This document shows, piece after piece, positions 50,043-61,003 of a stretch of DNA of 64,000 nt. Position 1 is the first letter of the stretch; every line of letters begins with the position of its first letter. The position numbers and the translations under genes were made by a program. This DNA is from Ascidiimonas sp046199005 (GTDB taxonomy: Bacteria > Bacteroidota > Bacteroidia > Flavobacteriales > Flavobacteriaceae): positions 620,001-684,000 of the forward strand of contig CP176050.1 in the NCBI GenBank assembly GCA_046199005.1. Reading direction: 5' to 3'. The notes beneath the pieces were generated by a model, which did not search any database, was not told the DNA's origin, and saw nothing but the letters and a program-made list of their open reading frames with translations.

Positions 50043-50243
50043 TCATGGGAAATCTAAAAGCTTTGAAGTATAGACTTCAATTTTACCTTTTGATATTGCT
50101 TCGTAATTAATTCTATTTTTAATATTGAGATCAATGAAACAAAACTTTTGGTTTTTGTTTGAATCTGGTTCTACTACCATAATCTCTTTTTCGTTATATC
50201 TAACAGAGATACCCAAAGTTGTTTTTAAAAACAAGTTCATCAA
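50043..50243 (-). CDS. Small hypothetical ORF
   Basis: 66 codons. Composition looks protein-like (SVRYNEKEIMVVEPDSNKNQ, FIDLNIKNRINYEAISKGKI), with alternating strands, but there is no family resemblance and no obvious promoter. It could be a remnant of a longer gene. The 440 bases up to 50682 contain nothing else except a weak hairpin. Confidence 0.3.
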   Translation of the reverse strand: MMNLFLKTTLGISVRYNEKEIMVVEPDSNKNQKFCFIDLNIKNRINYEAISKGKIEVYTSKLLDFP

Positions 50244-50550
50244 ACGTGTTGCTTAATTCCTGCTTAGAAACGGAAGGGGAGTGGATTGCAGCCTTTGTGT
50301 GGAACTGCAGAGAGAATAGGTTAGACGTGCTTAAAGGTCATACTGATCTTCCTTTTTAAACAGTCTTTCGCCGCCGTCTTCTTTAGGTTAAATTAGCGAT
50401 GAAGGATGTGTCGGTTTTATCTGGTATAGCCCTTTCGGACAGCGATAAATAAATATACAATAGTATAAAAATGGCAGGCAATTTTTCATTAGAATTTCCT
50501 TAACGTATTAACTCTTCTTTTGTATTAGAAGTTGTTGTAAATCATTTAAC

Positions 50551-50585
50551 AAAGAAAGGCCCATATATATAAAGGACCTTTCTTT
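50551..50585 (-). terminator. Weak hairpin downstream of the 50.7 kb gene
   Basis: aaagaaagg (50551-50559) pairs with cctttcttt (50577-50585) around an AT-rich loop. It lies about 100 bases past the stop of the minus-strand gene ending at 50682. Confidence 0.4.
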
Positions 50586-50681
50586 AAAAAACATCAACCA
50601 TATTTCTTTGTAATCTCTCACAGGAATGCGAATTCGACGAAGTGTCAAGAGATTTGTGCTGATGTAAACAGGTTTTTCAAA

Positions 50682-51791
50682 TTACTTAACGGTGACCGTA
50701 CCGCCACAGGAAGAATTGGCTGAATAAGCCAAAGGACCTGCATTGCCACCTCGGGTACCCGAATTGCCATCAAAGGCATAATAATAAGAGCTGCTACAGC
50801 TGAAAGAACCAGAGCTACCCGCATTGATGCGAGTGCCATTCATTGAGCCTTCCTCATACAAGTAGATGTCCCGACCTGTTGCGTTTTTAACAGTAACGTT
50901 GTTCGCAGCTAAAGCAGCATTGGCCCTCCTATTGTTCTCCTGTATACGCCGCCACTCAGGAGTATCCATCAAATCTTCGTTATACTTTTTCATGGCTGCA
51001 AACATAAGCTCTCTTCGTTCTTTCACTAATTGGACTCTCTGTGAATTTACGGGGTCTTGTTGCCATTTAGGCGCTTTTAATTTTTGTTGGGTCACTGCGT
51101 TGGTAAGATACTCTTGCACAAGGTTTGCAGCATCCATGGCCATAAGTTTTTGTATGCTGTTGTAACGAGCCTTCATTTCAGGATTTTTGTTGGCCATTTT
51201 TTTCATCATGGCCTGCTCCATTCGCTCTTTAAGGGATAACTTTTTCTTTTTACCACCCTTCTTTTTATCCTCTACTTTGAAGTTCTCCCCAAAGTTTTCG
51301 TGCACATACAAACGATAAGGAACGTAAGTGTCTGGATCATCTTCTTTAAATGAAGTACTTAAATCAAAAATAACCCCTTCAACAATACACACTCTATTTG
51401 TGGATCCTGGTCTAATTTCCCTTGGAACAAAACCAACTTGTTTTTTTAACTTGTCATTGCCCTCATAGAATAATCTAGCAAAAGTTATAGGAAAGGCCAT
51501 GTTATCTGGAATAAAATTATAGTCATCACCATAAATTTTCATTTCGAAATATTTGTGCTCAAGAAAGTTGGGTTCTTGATGAATCTCAAGCAATTCGTGC
51601 TCTCCCTTTAAATCATAGTACTCGTAATTTCCGTTGTTGTTTTTCTTGACATCAAAGGCTATGTACTTTCCAGTTCGTAGCGTTTTAAGTTGTTCAGTTT
51701 GATTGACAACCTCCTGTGAATAAGATACAAGATTGACCGCTAACATGGCCAAGCATGACAATAATGTCGTTTTGAGTGTTTTGTTTTTCAT
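50682..51791 (-). CDS. Hypothetical secreted protein
   Basis: 369 residues with a signal peptide (KTTLLSCLAMLAVNLVSYSQ). Residues about 30-170 are strand-rich. A lysine-rich linker (KKKGGKKKKLSLKERMEQ) leads to a helical segment. The last 70 residues (VTVKNATGRDIYLYEEGSMN ... Gly/Ser-rich ... SSCGGTVTVK) are beta-like with paired cysteines. No known domain. It is co-oriented with the cadherin/NHL lipoprotein gene 75 bases upstream. Confidence 0.55.
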   Translation of the reverse strand: MKNKTLKTTLLSCLAMLAVNLVSYSQEVVNQTEQLKTLRTGKYIAFDVKKNNNGNYEYYDLKGEHELLEIHQEPNFLEHKYFEMKIYGDDYNFIPDNMAFPITFARLFYEGNDKLKKQVGFVPREIRPGSTNRVCIVEGVIFDLSTSFKEDDPDTYVPYRLYVHENFGENFKVEDKKKGGKKKKLSLKERMEQAMMKKMANKNPEMKARYNSIQKLMAMDAANLVQEYLTNAVTQQKLKAPKWQQDPVNSQRVQLVKERRELMFAAMKKYNEDLMDTPEWRRIQENNRRANAALAANNVTVKNATGRDIYLYEEGSMNGTRINAGSSGSFSCSSSYYYAFDGNSGTRGGNAGPLAYSANSSCGGTVTVK

Positions 51792-51866
51792 AAAATCGAA
51801 AGTTTTAAATATGGATTATTACAAGTTCTCTTAGCCTCAGGGTTATGGGAACTTCTTTGATTGTTG

Positions 51867-53885
51867 TTATTGAAATTGGATATATCGAATTACGTTATTA
51901 TCACTATCCCCTATATAAAGATTTCCCGAAGCATCAAGCTCAATACCCGAAGGGGCATCGAAACGGGCAACATTCAAATCCCCATTAGTAGCACCGGCCT
52001 GATTGGATGAGTTAAGTGTGGTAACATCTGCGTTTGGTGTTATTTTGCGAATAGTGTTGTTACCTGTATCTGCCACATAAAGGTTGTCATTAGAATCGAT
52101 TACAAGTGCTCTGGGGTCATTAAAACGCGCGGTGAGTCCATTGTCATCAACAAACCCTGAAGCCCCACTATTATCACCTGCAAATGTGGACATTGCAATA
52201 GCCTGTACACCTCCAAAATTTGAAAAACGGATTACTCTAATTGAATGGTTACCGCTATCGGCAACATACAGAGCCCCGTCAGAACGAGAAATCACTACGT
52301 CTACAGGGCGGTTAAACCTGCCATTGCCATTGCCACTCATGCCACTACCTACAAGAGTAGAAACGGTTCCATTAGAACTCACTTGGCGAATACTATGGTT
52401 ATTGACATCAGCAACAAGAAGATTGCCCGATGCGTCAAAATCCATACCGGCCGGCTCATTGAATGTTCCCGAACTTCCATTGCTAAAACCAGGTGAGTTG
52501 ATAGTTCCAGCAAAAGTAGTGAGTACCTCAGTTGTTGGGTCCCATCTATAAATAACGTGGCTACCACTATCGGAAATGTATAATCTATCGTTGGTGTCCA
52601 CAGCAAGCCCCGCTGGAATAAAACGTCTTACGCTAGTGGGTAAGTTAAAGTTTAGGGTACTTACTTGATTGTTAGCGTCAATTCTTTTAACATTGACAAA
52701 ACCGGAATTCAATATATAGATAATTCCTTGAGAGTCTCTTACGATGCTTGAAGGACTTGACAATGCAGATTGAGTGAGAGCGTCACCATCGATATTACCG
52801 GCGATGCCGTTTACGTTGCCTGCAAATCTGGATACTGTGCCACCACTTTCTGCAACATCGGTAACATCAATGGTAATTGTTGCCCCTGTGGTTTCTGTAC
52901 CGTCCGATACAAATATATCCAATTGGTGCGACGTTTTTGTTTCAAAATCTAGGGTGCTTCCTGATCTTAACCTGACTTCACCTGTACTCGAAACGTCAAA
53001 AAGTAAATCATAATCAATATCTACCGAAAAGGTAAGAGGATCGTTGTCTTGATCACTGGCCACAATTTGTCCAATTAACACTGTTTCATCAATATCCTCG
53101 GCAACAGTGAATGTTTGTGAATCAATTAGGGGTCTATCATTCTCATCGGTCACATTAATAGTAATATCTGCTTGGGTGCTCAGTTCACTATCACTGGCAA
53201 AAACGGAAACCACGTATTGCGAAATCATTTCAAAATCTAAATTACCAGTGCTATCATTTGCTGTTCTAATTTCACCAGTGGTGCTATTTAAGACAAACCC
53301 TGTAGTATTGCCAGCATTATCAGTAACATAAAGAACCGAAGAGTCATCAGGGTCTGGCGCAACCCATTGGAATGTAACAGTATCCGCATCTGGATCGGTT
53401 GCCGATAAGGTTCCAATTAAGCCACCCTGGCCAGTCACATTTTCTTGAACACTGAAGACTTGGTCATTAAAAACCGGGGCACTGTTTTCGTCAACGTCCA
53501 CAACATTGATTGTAATGGTCGCATCTGCGGTAGCCTCTCCATCGGTCACATTGACAGATAAGATATGTTGAGTGGCCGTTTCAAAATCCAATGTCCTACC
53601 AGAAGCCAAACTTAAATCTCCATCATCCGTAATATCAAATAGCTCGTCACTGTTTGTATTGATGCTAAAGATAAGAACATCATTATCTGAATCCGTTGCG
53701 GTCACCTTACCAATAATCGTAGCGTCGTCTATTGCTTCCGAAGCATTAAAACTTTGTGCTTTGATCTCGGGAGCACTGTTCTGGGATTGAACCGGGTCTA
53801 CATCATCATCCTTTCCGCAGGAAAAGATTAAAACTGTTAGGGTGAAGCACATAATATATGTGCGTAAAGGGAATCGCTGTTTCAT
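51867..53885 (-). CDS. Surface lipoprotein with cadherin-like and NHL-repeat domains
   Basis: 672 residues; lipobox ending at Cys23 (LTVLIFSCGKDDD). About residues 38-350 are three cadherin-type repeats with calcium-site motifs (ATDSDND, LDFETA..., NVVDVDENSAP). The C-terminal 300 are NHL repeats forming a beta-propeller (GIAGNIDGDAL, NNHSIRQVSSNGTVSTLVGS, DTGNNTIRKITP). It is probably displayed on the outer membrane and binds a partner or polysaccharide. The two-component system lies upstream on the same strand and may control it. Confidence 0.8.
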   Translation of the reverse strand: MKQRFPLRTYIMCFTLTVLIFSCGKDDDVDPVQSQNSAPEIKAQSFNASEAIDDATIIGKVTATDSDNDVLIFSINTNSDELFDITDDGDLSLASGRTLDFETATQHILSVNVTDGEATADATITINVVDVDENSAPVFNDQVFSVQENVTGQGGLIGTLSATDPDADTVTFQWVAPDPDDSSVLYVTDNAGNTTGFVLNSTTGEIRTANDSTGNLDFEMISQYVVSVFASDSELSTQADITINVTDENDRPLIDSQTFTVAEDIDETVLIGQIVASDQDNDPLTFSVDIDYDLLFDVSSTGEVRLRSGSTLDFETKTSHQLDIFVSDGTETTGATITIDVTDVAESGGTVSRFAGNVNGIAGNIDGDALTQSALSSPSSIVRDSQGIIYILNSGFVNVKRIDANNQVSTLNFNLPTSVRRFIPAGLAVDTNDRLYISDSGSHVIYRWDPTTEVLTTFAGTINSPGFSNGSSGTFNEPAGMDFDASGNLLVADVNNHSIRQVSSNGTVSTLVGSGMSGNGNGRFNRPVDVVISRSDGALYVADSGNHSIRVIRFSNFGGVQAIAMSTFAGDNSGASGFVDDNGLTARFNDPRALVIDSNDNLYVADTGNNTIRKITPNADVTTLNSSNQAGATNGDLNVARFDAPSGIELDASGNLYIGDSDNNVIRYIQFQ

Positions 53886-54065
53886 GAAAATTCTATTTTA
53901 AATTGAATATCTTGAACGCAAAATTCTTACACTAGTATGGAGAATCACCCTTTCCTTTCTAAAATGGCATTCCTTATTTCTAAAATGTAAACATTGAGAA
54001 AGACAATACCATCATAATAGGGAAATGAACTGAGGTCTATTCAGCGAGTATTTGGTTTTGTATTT

Positions 54066-54821
54066 TTAAAAAATTCCTTTTATGATATATAGAAACTCTT
54101 CTTTCTTATCTCTGGCGATAGGAATAGACATTCCATTTTCCAGAATAATGGTAGCGCCATCTTTTCTAGAAAACTCTTTCATGTACTTCAAGTTGATGTA
54201 ATAAGATCTATGGGGTCTATAAAAATATTTATGCTTTTCGAGGCGCTCGATAAAATGCCTTATGGGCTTGGCTATTACCGTCTTGCTTTTGTCTTTTTGA
54301 TATACTGTGGTATACATACCATCTGCTATTAAAGCAATTACATCATCGGGAGCAATAAACATAAATCCATTTGGCACATCCAGAACTATTTTGGTTGTTT
54401 TTAATTCCAGAAATGTCTGTCTTAAATCTTCCAGTTTTTGTTCCAAACTTTCTGTTGACATTGCTTTTGCCTTTTGTATGGCATTTTCCAATTCTACAAT
54501 GTCAATAGGTTTTAACAGGTAGTCAGTAGCGTTAAGCTTAAAAGCCTCTACGGCATAGTCATTATAGGCGGTGGTAAATATCAGTTGAAAATTTATGGGT
54601 GTATTTTTAAGAAATTCCAAGATTTCCAATCCTGAGTGTTCGGGCATTTCGATATCCAAAAGGACAATATTAGGTTGTTCTGCTTTGATGAGCTTAACTG
54701 CGTTTGGCAAATCTTTTGCCTCATAAAGAACCATGTCTTTTTCTTCCTTGAACAGTGATGTTAGCATACATTTTAAAAGCTTTCTCGCACTTAATTCGTC
54801 ATCAACTATTAGTATTTTCAT
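54066..54821 (-). CDS. LytTR-family response regulator
   Basis: 251 residues. Receiver domain 1-120 with acid pocket (MKILIVDDE), phospho-acceptor Asp56 (NIVLLDIEMPEHSG) and lysine in YLLKPIDIVELE. The C-terminal LytTR DNA-binding domain (FYRPHRSYYINLKYMKEFSR, ILENGMSIPIARDKKEEFLY) binds tandem direct repeats. It is 88 bases downstream of the cognate sensor kinase. Confidence 0.93.
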   Translation of the reverse strand: MKILIVDDELSARKLLKCMLTSLFKEEKDMVLYEAKDLPNAVKLIKAEQPNIVLLDIEMPEHSGLEILEFLKNTPINFQLIFTTAYNDYAVEAFKLNATDYLLKPIDIVELENAIQKAKAMSTESLEQKLEDLRQTFLELKTTKIVLDVPNGFMFIAPDDVIALIADGMYTTVYQKDKSKTVIAKPIRHFIERLEKHKYFYRPHRSYYINLKYMKEFSRKDGATIILENGMSIPIARDKKEEFLYIIKGIF

Positions 54822-54909
54822 ATTATTGTTTCTTTAAGGGCAACTATACGCTTTGATTTAAAATATATTAGCTCATTAAAATGTGAAAATTGATTCATTA
54901 AATACTAAA

Positions 54910-56832
54910 TTATAAAGGTATCTTTATTCTTGCCTCTGTTCCTGCGGCTTCATTACTGTTATTTGTAAGGTTGATGATCTTTAAGCTGATTTTTTTAGTT
55001 CTTTTGAAATTCATCAATTCCAGCCTATGAGCATTAGCCTCCGTAGCGAAGGATTTATAGGGTCTATTTCTATTGTAATTCTTTGAAGCTTCTATCCCAA
55101 TTCCGTTATCTGTAATGGATATGTCAAGGGTATTATCTGCTTCATTATAGCTAAATGAAATGCTCAGTTCTTTCTGCCCTTTTTTATGCAATAATCCATG
55201 TTTAATGGCATTTTCAACATAAGGTTGTATGAACAACGGAGGCAAAATATTCTGGTTGATATTGAGTTTTTCATCTACTTTTATGGTGTAGTGAAGCTCG
55301 TTGTCCATACGGCTGTTTTCTAAAAACAGATAAAGTTTTAACGCTTCGATTTCTTCGGCGATGGAAATTTCCAATACCTTACTATGTTCTAAATACATAC
55401 GAATTAATCTTGAAAACTTCACTAGGTAAGAGCTCGCCAAAGTCCTATCGTTAGAAAAAATATACTCCTGTATAGAATTTAGTGCATTGAAAATGAAATG
55501 TGGGTTCATTTGCGATCTCAATGCTCTCAACTCACTTAGTTTAATTGCGTTTTCCGTTTGTTCTGTTACCAATTGTAATTTTAACCTGCGTCTGTTCCAA
55601 TACCAGCCTCCTGTTATTATCAAGACCAGAGGGACAAGTAGTGCATACCCCAAAATGAGACGTTGCCGCTGTAGTTCTTTTATCTCAAGCGATTTAAGGC
55701 GTTCGTTTTGTTCCAGTATCTTGATTTCCTGCTCTTTTTCTTTTGTTTCATATTGCGTCTGGAGCTGACTTATGCCAGCATTAATTTTGGCAACATCTTG
55801 GGCATTACTTGCAATGATAGCCTGTTTTATGGCGTAGTCGGTACTATCAGGTTGTTGGTTGTAAGCGTACAGAACACTTAAAAAATAATTCAGTGCTTTC
55901 CTTCGGCTAAAATCTTCTTTGGGGCTGCTTTTTAACAATTGCTGTGTTATGGTTTTCGCCTGCTCATATTTCTTGTTGTCCTTTAAAATGGTGGCATAAT
56001 AAAACGGAGCATTATATCCGTAGTTTAAAGGAACTTTGTCTTGGGGCAGGCTTGTAATGGTCTCTATCAATTGCAAAGCTTCTTGATGTCGTTTGCTTGT
56101 ATTTAAAAAATCGGCCAAAACTACCGTACTGTGGTAAATACCATAATCATAGTTTATCTCCTTAGCGTGGAAAAGTGCTTTATAGCCATGATAAACGGCA
56201 GAGTCCAAGTCCTTCTTGGTTCTCTTTTTACTGAGATTAATATAAGTTTGCCCCACTTTTAAGTGCGTATCCGCCAATAACCGTTTAGAACCATGATTTT
56301 TGGCCAAGGAAAGTGCCCTATTTCTAAAGGATTTGACCTTGTCGTATTGGCGGGTCAAATAATAAACATCACCCATGTCCAAATTAGCCCTTGCTTGGAG
56401 CTCGATATTCCCAATCAACTCAGCCAATTCCAATTCTTTGGAAGCATAATAAAAGACGCTGTCACGTTCATTAGCGGCAAGAAAACACTTATACAGTAGG
56501 TTTATGTCTTTAATTTGGGATAGAGAGTCATTTAATCTTTTATGGGCGGCATAAGCTTTTTTTGCATGCTGTATTGCAGAATCTTGCACTTTGTCCACTT
56601 TAAGATAGCGTAAGGATTTGACATAGTTCAAGAGTGCTTTTGATTCTAAGGTGTTCACGTTTGACGCTACCTCCTCAATTTGGTCAAATAACTCCAAGGC
56701 TTTATCTTGGGAATATTGAAGTTGGTTCTCAAACTCTTTTGTTAATTTGATCATTAATTGATTGTCCTCAATCTGTGAATAGGCAAGTTCTGTTATGAAT
56801 ATTGATAAGAATATGAATAATCGGTAATTCAT
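54910..56832 (-). CDS. LytS-type sensor histidine kinase with TPR sensor region
   Basis: 640 residues: signal peptide, helical TPR repeats to about 350, a coiled coil, one membrane segment near 391-412, then His_kinase (RSQMNPHFIFNALNSIQ, phospho-His445) and an HATPase domain (FIQPYVENAIKHGLL, ITDNGIGIE). The TPR region is periplasmic, as usual for Bacteroidetes sensors of this type. It pairs with the LytTR regulator downstream. Confidence 0.92.
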   Translation of the reverse strand: MNYRLFIFLSIFITELAYSQIEDNQLMIKLTKEFENQLQYSQDKALELFDQIEEVASNVNTLESKALLNYVKSLRYLKVDKVQDSAIQHAKKAYAAHKRLNDSLSQIKDINLLYKCFLAANERDSVFYYASKELELAELIGNIELQARANLDMGDVYYLTRQYDKVKSFRNRALSLAKNHGSKRLLADTHLKVGQTYINLSKKRTKKDLDSAVYHGYKALFHAKEINYDYGIYHSTVVLADFLNTSKRHQEALQLIETITSLPQDKVPLNYGYNAPFYYATILKDNKKYEQAKTITQQLLKSSPKEDFSRRKALNYFLSVLYAYNQQPDSTDYAIKQAIIASNAQDVAKINAGISQLQTQYETKEKEQEIKILEQNERLKSLEIKELQRQRLILGYALLVPLVLIITGGWYWNRRRLKLQLVTEQTENAIKLSELRALRSQMNPHFIFNALNSIQEYIFSNDRTLASSYLVKFSRLIRMYLEHSKVLEISIAEEIEALKLYLFLENSRMDNELHYTIKVDEKLNINQNILPPLFIQPYVENAIKHGLLHKKGQKELSISFSYNEADNTLDISITDNGIGIEASKNYNRNRPYKSFATEANAHRLELMNFKRTKKISLKIINLTNNSNEAAGTEARIKIPL

Positions 56833-57656
56833 TTTATGAACTTATTATAGTGAACAGTGTAGCAACTTTTAACTTTTTGTTAGCGTATTTAGATCCCTCT
56901 ATAAGATGAATTAATCTTTCTGCGAATATGTATTTCTTTTGTCGTATTGTTTCTTAAGTATAATTGTACAAAACAAACAAACAAATGGGAAATTGCAAGT
57001 TTTTTTTTTAAAATGTAATTCGTTACTTGTGAATCGTAAAATACAGATTGGCTAAGTGACTCAAAACCGAACATTAAAAGTTAGAAAAACATAGGATGAC
57101 TAAAGCATACTCATGTTGACTATTTAAAATTGATTTTAAAAGGATTAATTTTTTCCTTCAAAGTGGGCGCGATGAACCTTTATCCATTAAAGAGCGACTT
57201 CTATCATCTCATCTCATCTCATTTGGCTTTATCCAATACCGATCTAATTTGAATATAAGTAGTAGCGCATAATCACGAGTTTTGTAGGCTAACAACTTGT
57301 ATAGCATTAAACTCTCCCGTTCGCGATGCTTCAAGCTTCATCATTCAGAGACATCGAGGCCTCCATGTTTGTTCTTTCCATGGCAAAACGAGATTTTACT
57401 TATTAACCCTCTTCTGTCAGGCCTCTGGTTCTATGTTTCCGTCTACGGCCATCTTATTGCACTTATTATCTGTGACTTAATGCACTTTCATGGTTTCATA
57501 AGCAGATACTTATTTAAGGTTATACATTTATTGGTCTGGAATTCTCTAATTGCGACAGGTCCAGCTTTATGAGGCTAAAGGTCACCATTCAAAATAGTTT
57601 CAATTAAATTAATTATTTTTAAAGTCTAAATCTTTCTTAACCTAAAGACTACCGCC
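56833..57656. other. Gene-free region of about 820 bases
   Basis: No supported gene. A 91-codon plus-strand frame at 57297-57572 has a composition unlike neighbouring proteins (many His, Cys, Ser, Leu) and is rejected. A short direct repeat (atctc three times at about 57207-57220) is the only structure noted. Confidence 0.45.
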
Positions 57657-60600
57657 TTGAAAATTAAAAAGTTCTGGAAAAGGATTTTAATAATTCTCAT
57701 TATTTTACCAATAGTGCTAATGGGGGTACTGCTTGCTTATATTCAGTATCACCAAGCTGATATTATCAAAAAAGAGATCGCAAAGCTTAATGAAGAGCAT
57801 AAGGGTCTTATCCGAATCGAGGACAGTCAATTGTCCTTGTTTGGTAATTTTCCAGACATCTCAATTAAATTATATGATTTACAGATCTTTGAAACCAAAG
57901 AAGACAACGCTTCGCTAATAATGGAGCTAGAGGATATGTACATAGGCTTTAATCTGTGGGACATGGTACAAGGAAATTATGAGATTCAGTCTTTAATCGT
58001 AGAGGAAGGCACCTTTAATATTATAATTCATGAAAATAATAGCATCAATCTTCAGAACGCACTGGAAACTACTTCTGAAACAGAAATGTCAACCAATATC
58101 GACCTGAAAAAGATAAAATTAAAGAATTTAGATATTCATACGCTGGATGAAGCTACGAATACCGATGTCGAGAAATTTATCTATTCGGGTAGAGGCGGGT
58201 TTCAGCTTAAGGACAGTATCATCGCAGGACATATTGATACTGATTTCGAATTAAATGTAATAAAAGACGGGGATACTACTTTTATTCGCCACAAACATTT
58301 CGAATTACATACCGATGTGATTTTTAATGAGCATACGGGTGTTCTTGAAATATCTCCATCGACTATACTTATGGAAAATGGGGATTTTGAAGTAAAAGGA
58401 GCGATCGATATAAAAAACGATGTGGATCTTGATCTGTACTTCAAAGGAACCAAGCCTAATTTCGATATGCTTATCGCCTTTGCTCCTGCAGATGTGATAC
58501 CCGTATTAGAAAAATATAAAAATGCCGGGGAAATTTATTTCAATGCGAGTGTTAAGGGACCTGCTAATAAAGGAAACAGACCTTTCATCAACGCGAATTT
58601 TGGAGCTGGAAAGGCTTTTTTAGAAAATACAGCAAGAGAAAAAAAGATCGATAACATGGGCTTCAAAGGTCATTTTACCAATGGCATGAATAGAGATGCA
58701 AGCACTATGGAATTTTCGCTTACCGATATGACTGCGTCTTTGGAACAAGGCGAGTTTGAAGGGTCTGTACTTGTCAGGAATTTTGAATCTCCCGAAATAG
58801 ATATGCAGCTCAATTCTAATTTTAAGTTGGATTTTATCACCGATTTCTTTGAGTTGGATGAAGTTCAAAATGCTTCTGGTAGCGTTTCTCTGAAGATGAA
58901 CTTTCATGATATCATAGATATTGATCATCCAGAGAAAGCGTTGCAAAAACTCAATGAAGCTTATTTTGCAGAATTGATCGTAAAAGATTTGAGTTTTACA
59001 ACAAAAGATCTTCCGGCTCCGATTAAAGACTTTAATGTTCATCTGGTAATGAATGGTAAAGAAGCGAATCTGAAGCAGTTTGACCTGTTACTGGGAAATT
59101 CTGACCTGTCTATAAACGGATTTTTATCAGACTTGCCTTCTATTATACATCATACAAATATTCCTGTGGAAGCTCATTTAGATATTGCTTCCAATTACCT
59201 TGATATTTCAGAGTTAACAGGTTATTCTGTGCAAGACTCCATTCAAAAAGGCATCAACGAGCAAATAAGAGATTTACGCCTAGGGATTTCTTTTAAAGCA
59301 GCTGCAAAAGATTTTACAGAGTCTGAGTATTTGCCAAGGGGTGAGTTCTTTATCGATAGTTTATATGCAGACCTGAAACATTATCCTCACAAGCTACATG
59401 ATTTTCATGCTGATATACTTATAGATGATAAAGACCTGAAAATTACTGATTTTACTGGGTTTATCGATGATAGTGATTTTCATTTTGATGGATTGATTCA
59501 TGATTATGCCTTTTGGATGCAACCACAGCTTAATGGCAAGGTTGCACTTGATATTAATCTTACGTGTAATAAGTTAAGATTAGAAGATATTTTTTCGTAC
59601 AAAGGAGAAAATTATGTTCCTAAAGAGTACAGACATGAAGAATTTGATGATCTGGCTTTACACTTTAATTCACGTATGTATTATAAAGATTCAGTTCTAA
59701 ATTCTATAGATATTATTTTAGATAAACTGGATACTAAAATGAAATTACATCAACAACGTTTTCATGATTTCCGTGGAAAAATTCATTATGAAAACGAGCA
59801 CATAGTAATTAATGATTTTCACGGTGAAATAGGAACTACCAATTTTAATTTTGACCTTAATTATTACCTCGGAGATAATCCAGAAACAAAGAAAAGAGAC
59901 AATTACCTTGAATTAAATGCGAATTATATAGATTACGATGCGCTTTTCAATTTTAACTTAAGTAATCAGGAAATAGCTCAAATTGAGGATTCAACAACAA
60001 AAGATGTTAAGAAACATGCAGATACATTTAATATTTATGAGTTGCCTTTTACAGATATGCAATTCAAGGTCGACATAAACCACTTTATTTACCACAGAAT
60101 AGATCTTAAGAATATCAAGGCAGACTTTAGAATTACACCTAACCATTATGTTTATATCGATACATTAAATATGGATGCTGCGGGAGGTAATATTCGATTA
60201 GGCGGGTATTTTAACGGCAGCGATCCAAAGCATATTTATATGCAGCCAGATTTGAAATTACATAATGTAGATCTTGACAAATTGCTTTTCAAATTTGAAA
60301 ATTTTGGACAAGATCATCTTATCTCCGAAAATTTGCAGGGAAAACTCACGGCATCTATAAAAGGTAAGATAAGGGTATACCCGGATCTCGTACCGGATCT
60401 GGATCAGTCCACTTTAGAGATGGACGTAAAAGTACTAAACGGAAAATTAAAGAATTACGATCCCATGCTGGCACTTTCAGATTATATGGGAGATAAAAAT
60501 CTGAGAAACATTAGGTTTGACACCTTGCAAAACAACTTAAAGATCAGTAAAGGAGAAATTACGATTCCTACGATGAGAATCGAATCTACTTTAGGTCATA

Positions 60601-60848
60601 TAGAATTGTCTGGAACTCATGATCATGATCAAAAGATTGATTACTATCTGCGTATTCCCTGGAAGACTGTGAGAAAAGCAGCATGGCAAAAAATATTCGG
60701 ACGAAAAAAGGATTCTCTAACCAGTCAAGAGCAGGAAGATGAGATAATAGAAGTAGATCCTTCAAAAAAAATAAAATACCTCAATCTAAAGATCAAAGGT
60801 AGTGTTGATGATTACAAAGTTTCACTTGGTAAAAAGAAAGAAAGGTAA
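57657..60848 (+). CDS. AsmA-family protein
   Basis: 1,063 residues, TTG start. One N-terminal membrane anchor (ILIILIILPIVLMGVLLAYI) is followed by an AsmA N domain (EDSQLSLFGNFPDISIKLYD) and long beta-rich repeats ending in an AsmA C-like region (EITIPTMRIESTLGHIELSG). Proteins of this superfamily span the periplasm as grooves that move phospholipids to the outer membrane. The upstream region has no clear promoter. Confidence 0.85.
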   Translation: MKIKKFWKRILIILIILPIVLMGVLLAYIQYHQADIIKKEIAKLNEEHKGLIRIEDSQLSLFGNFPDISIKLYDLQIFETKEDNASLIMELEDMYIGFNLWDMVQGNYEIQSLIVEEGTFNIIIHENNSINLQNALETTSETEMSTNIDLKKIKLKNLDIHTLDEATNTDVEKFIYSGRGGFQLKDSIIAGHIDTDFELNVIKDGDTTFIRHKHFELHTDVIFNEHTGVLEISPSTILMENGDFEVKGAIDIKNDVDLDLYFKGTKPNFDMLIAFAPADVIPVLEKYKNAGEIYFNASVKGPANKGNRPFINANFGAGKAFLENTAREKKIDNMGFKGHFTNGMNRDASTMEFSLTDMTASLEQGEFEGSVLVRNFESPEIDMQLNSNFKLDFITDFFELDEVQNASGSVSLKMNFHDIIDIDHPEKALQKLNEAYFAELIVKDLSFTTKDLPAPIKDFNVHLVMNGKEANLKQFDLLLGNSDLSINGFLSDLPSIIHHTNIPVEAHLDIASNYLDISELTGYSVQDSIQKGINEQIRDLRLGISFKAAAKDFTESEYLPRGEFFIDSLYADLKHYPHKLHDFHADILIDDKDLKITDFTGFIDDSDFHFDGLIHDYAFWMQPQLNGKVALDINLTCNKLRLEDIFSYKGENYVPKEYRHEEFDDLALHFNSRMYYKDSVLNSIDIILDKLDTKMKLHQQRFHDFRGKIHYENEHIVINDFHGEIGTTNFNFDLNYYLGDNPETKKRDNYLELNANYIDYDALFNFNLSNQEIAQIEDSTTKDVKKHADTFNIYELPFTDMQFKVDINHFIYHRIDLKNIKADFRITPNHYVYIDTLNMDAAGGNIRLGGYFNGSDPKHIYMQPDLKLHNVDLDKLLFKFENFGQDHLISENLQGKLTASIKGKIRVYPDLVPDLDQSTLEMDVKVLNGKLKNYDPMLALSDYMGDKNLRNIRFDTLQNNLKISKGEITIPTMRIESTLGHIELSGTHDHDQKIDYYLRIPWKTVRKAAWQKIFGRKKDSLTSQEQEDEIIEVDPSKKIKYLNLKIKGSVDDYKVSLGKKKER

Positions 60849-61003
60849 CTGCTAGTCTAAGGAATTTTACCCGTGTAAATATACTTGGCTGATCGACTCA
60901 TTATAAACAGTCTTATTTTTAGTAATAATTTTTACTTTGGAAAGTAATATCTTCGTATTATATACCACCACTGGTCGGAATTTTAATAGAATAGCAAATT
61001 CTC

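Noticed and set aside
49395..50681. tRNA-Asp as an attachment site for an integrated element
   Set aside because: No repeat of the tRNA 3' end and no integrase gene in the following 7 kb.
52084..52551. 155-codon plus-strand ORF and similar long frames opposite 51.9-53.9 kb
   Set aside because: Shadows of the repetitive cadherin/NHL gene; regular DNA repeats keep other frames open.
57297..57572. 91-codon plus-strand gene
   Set aside because: Composition rich in His, Cys and Leu, no homology-like motifs, no -7 box at a suitable distance.
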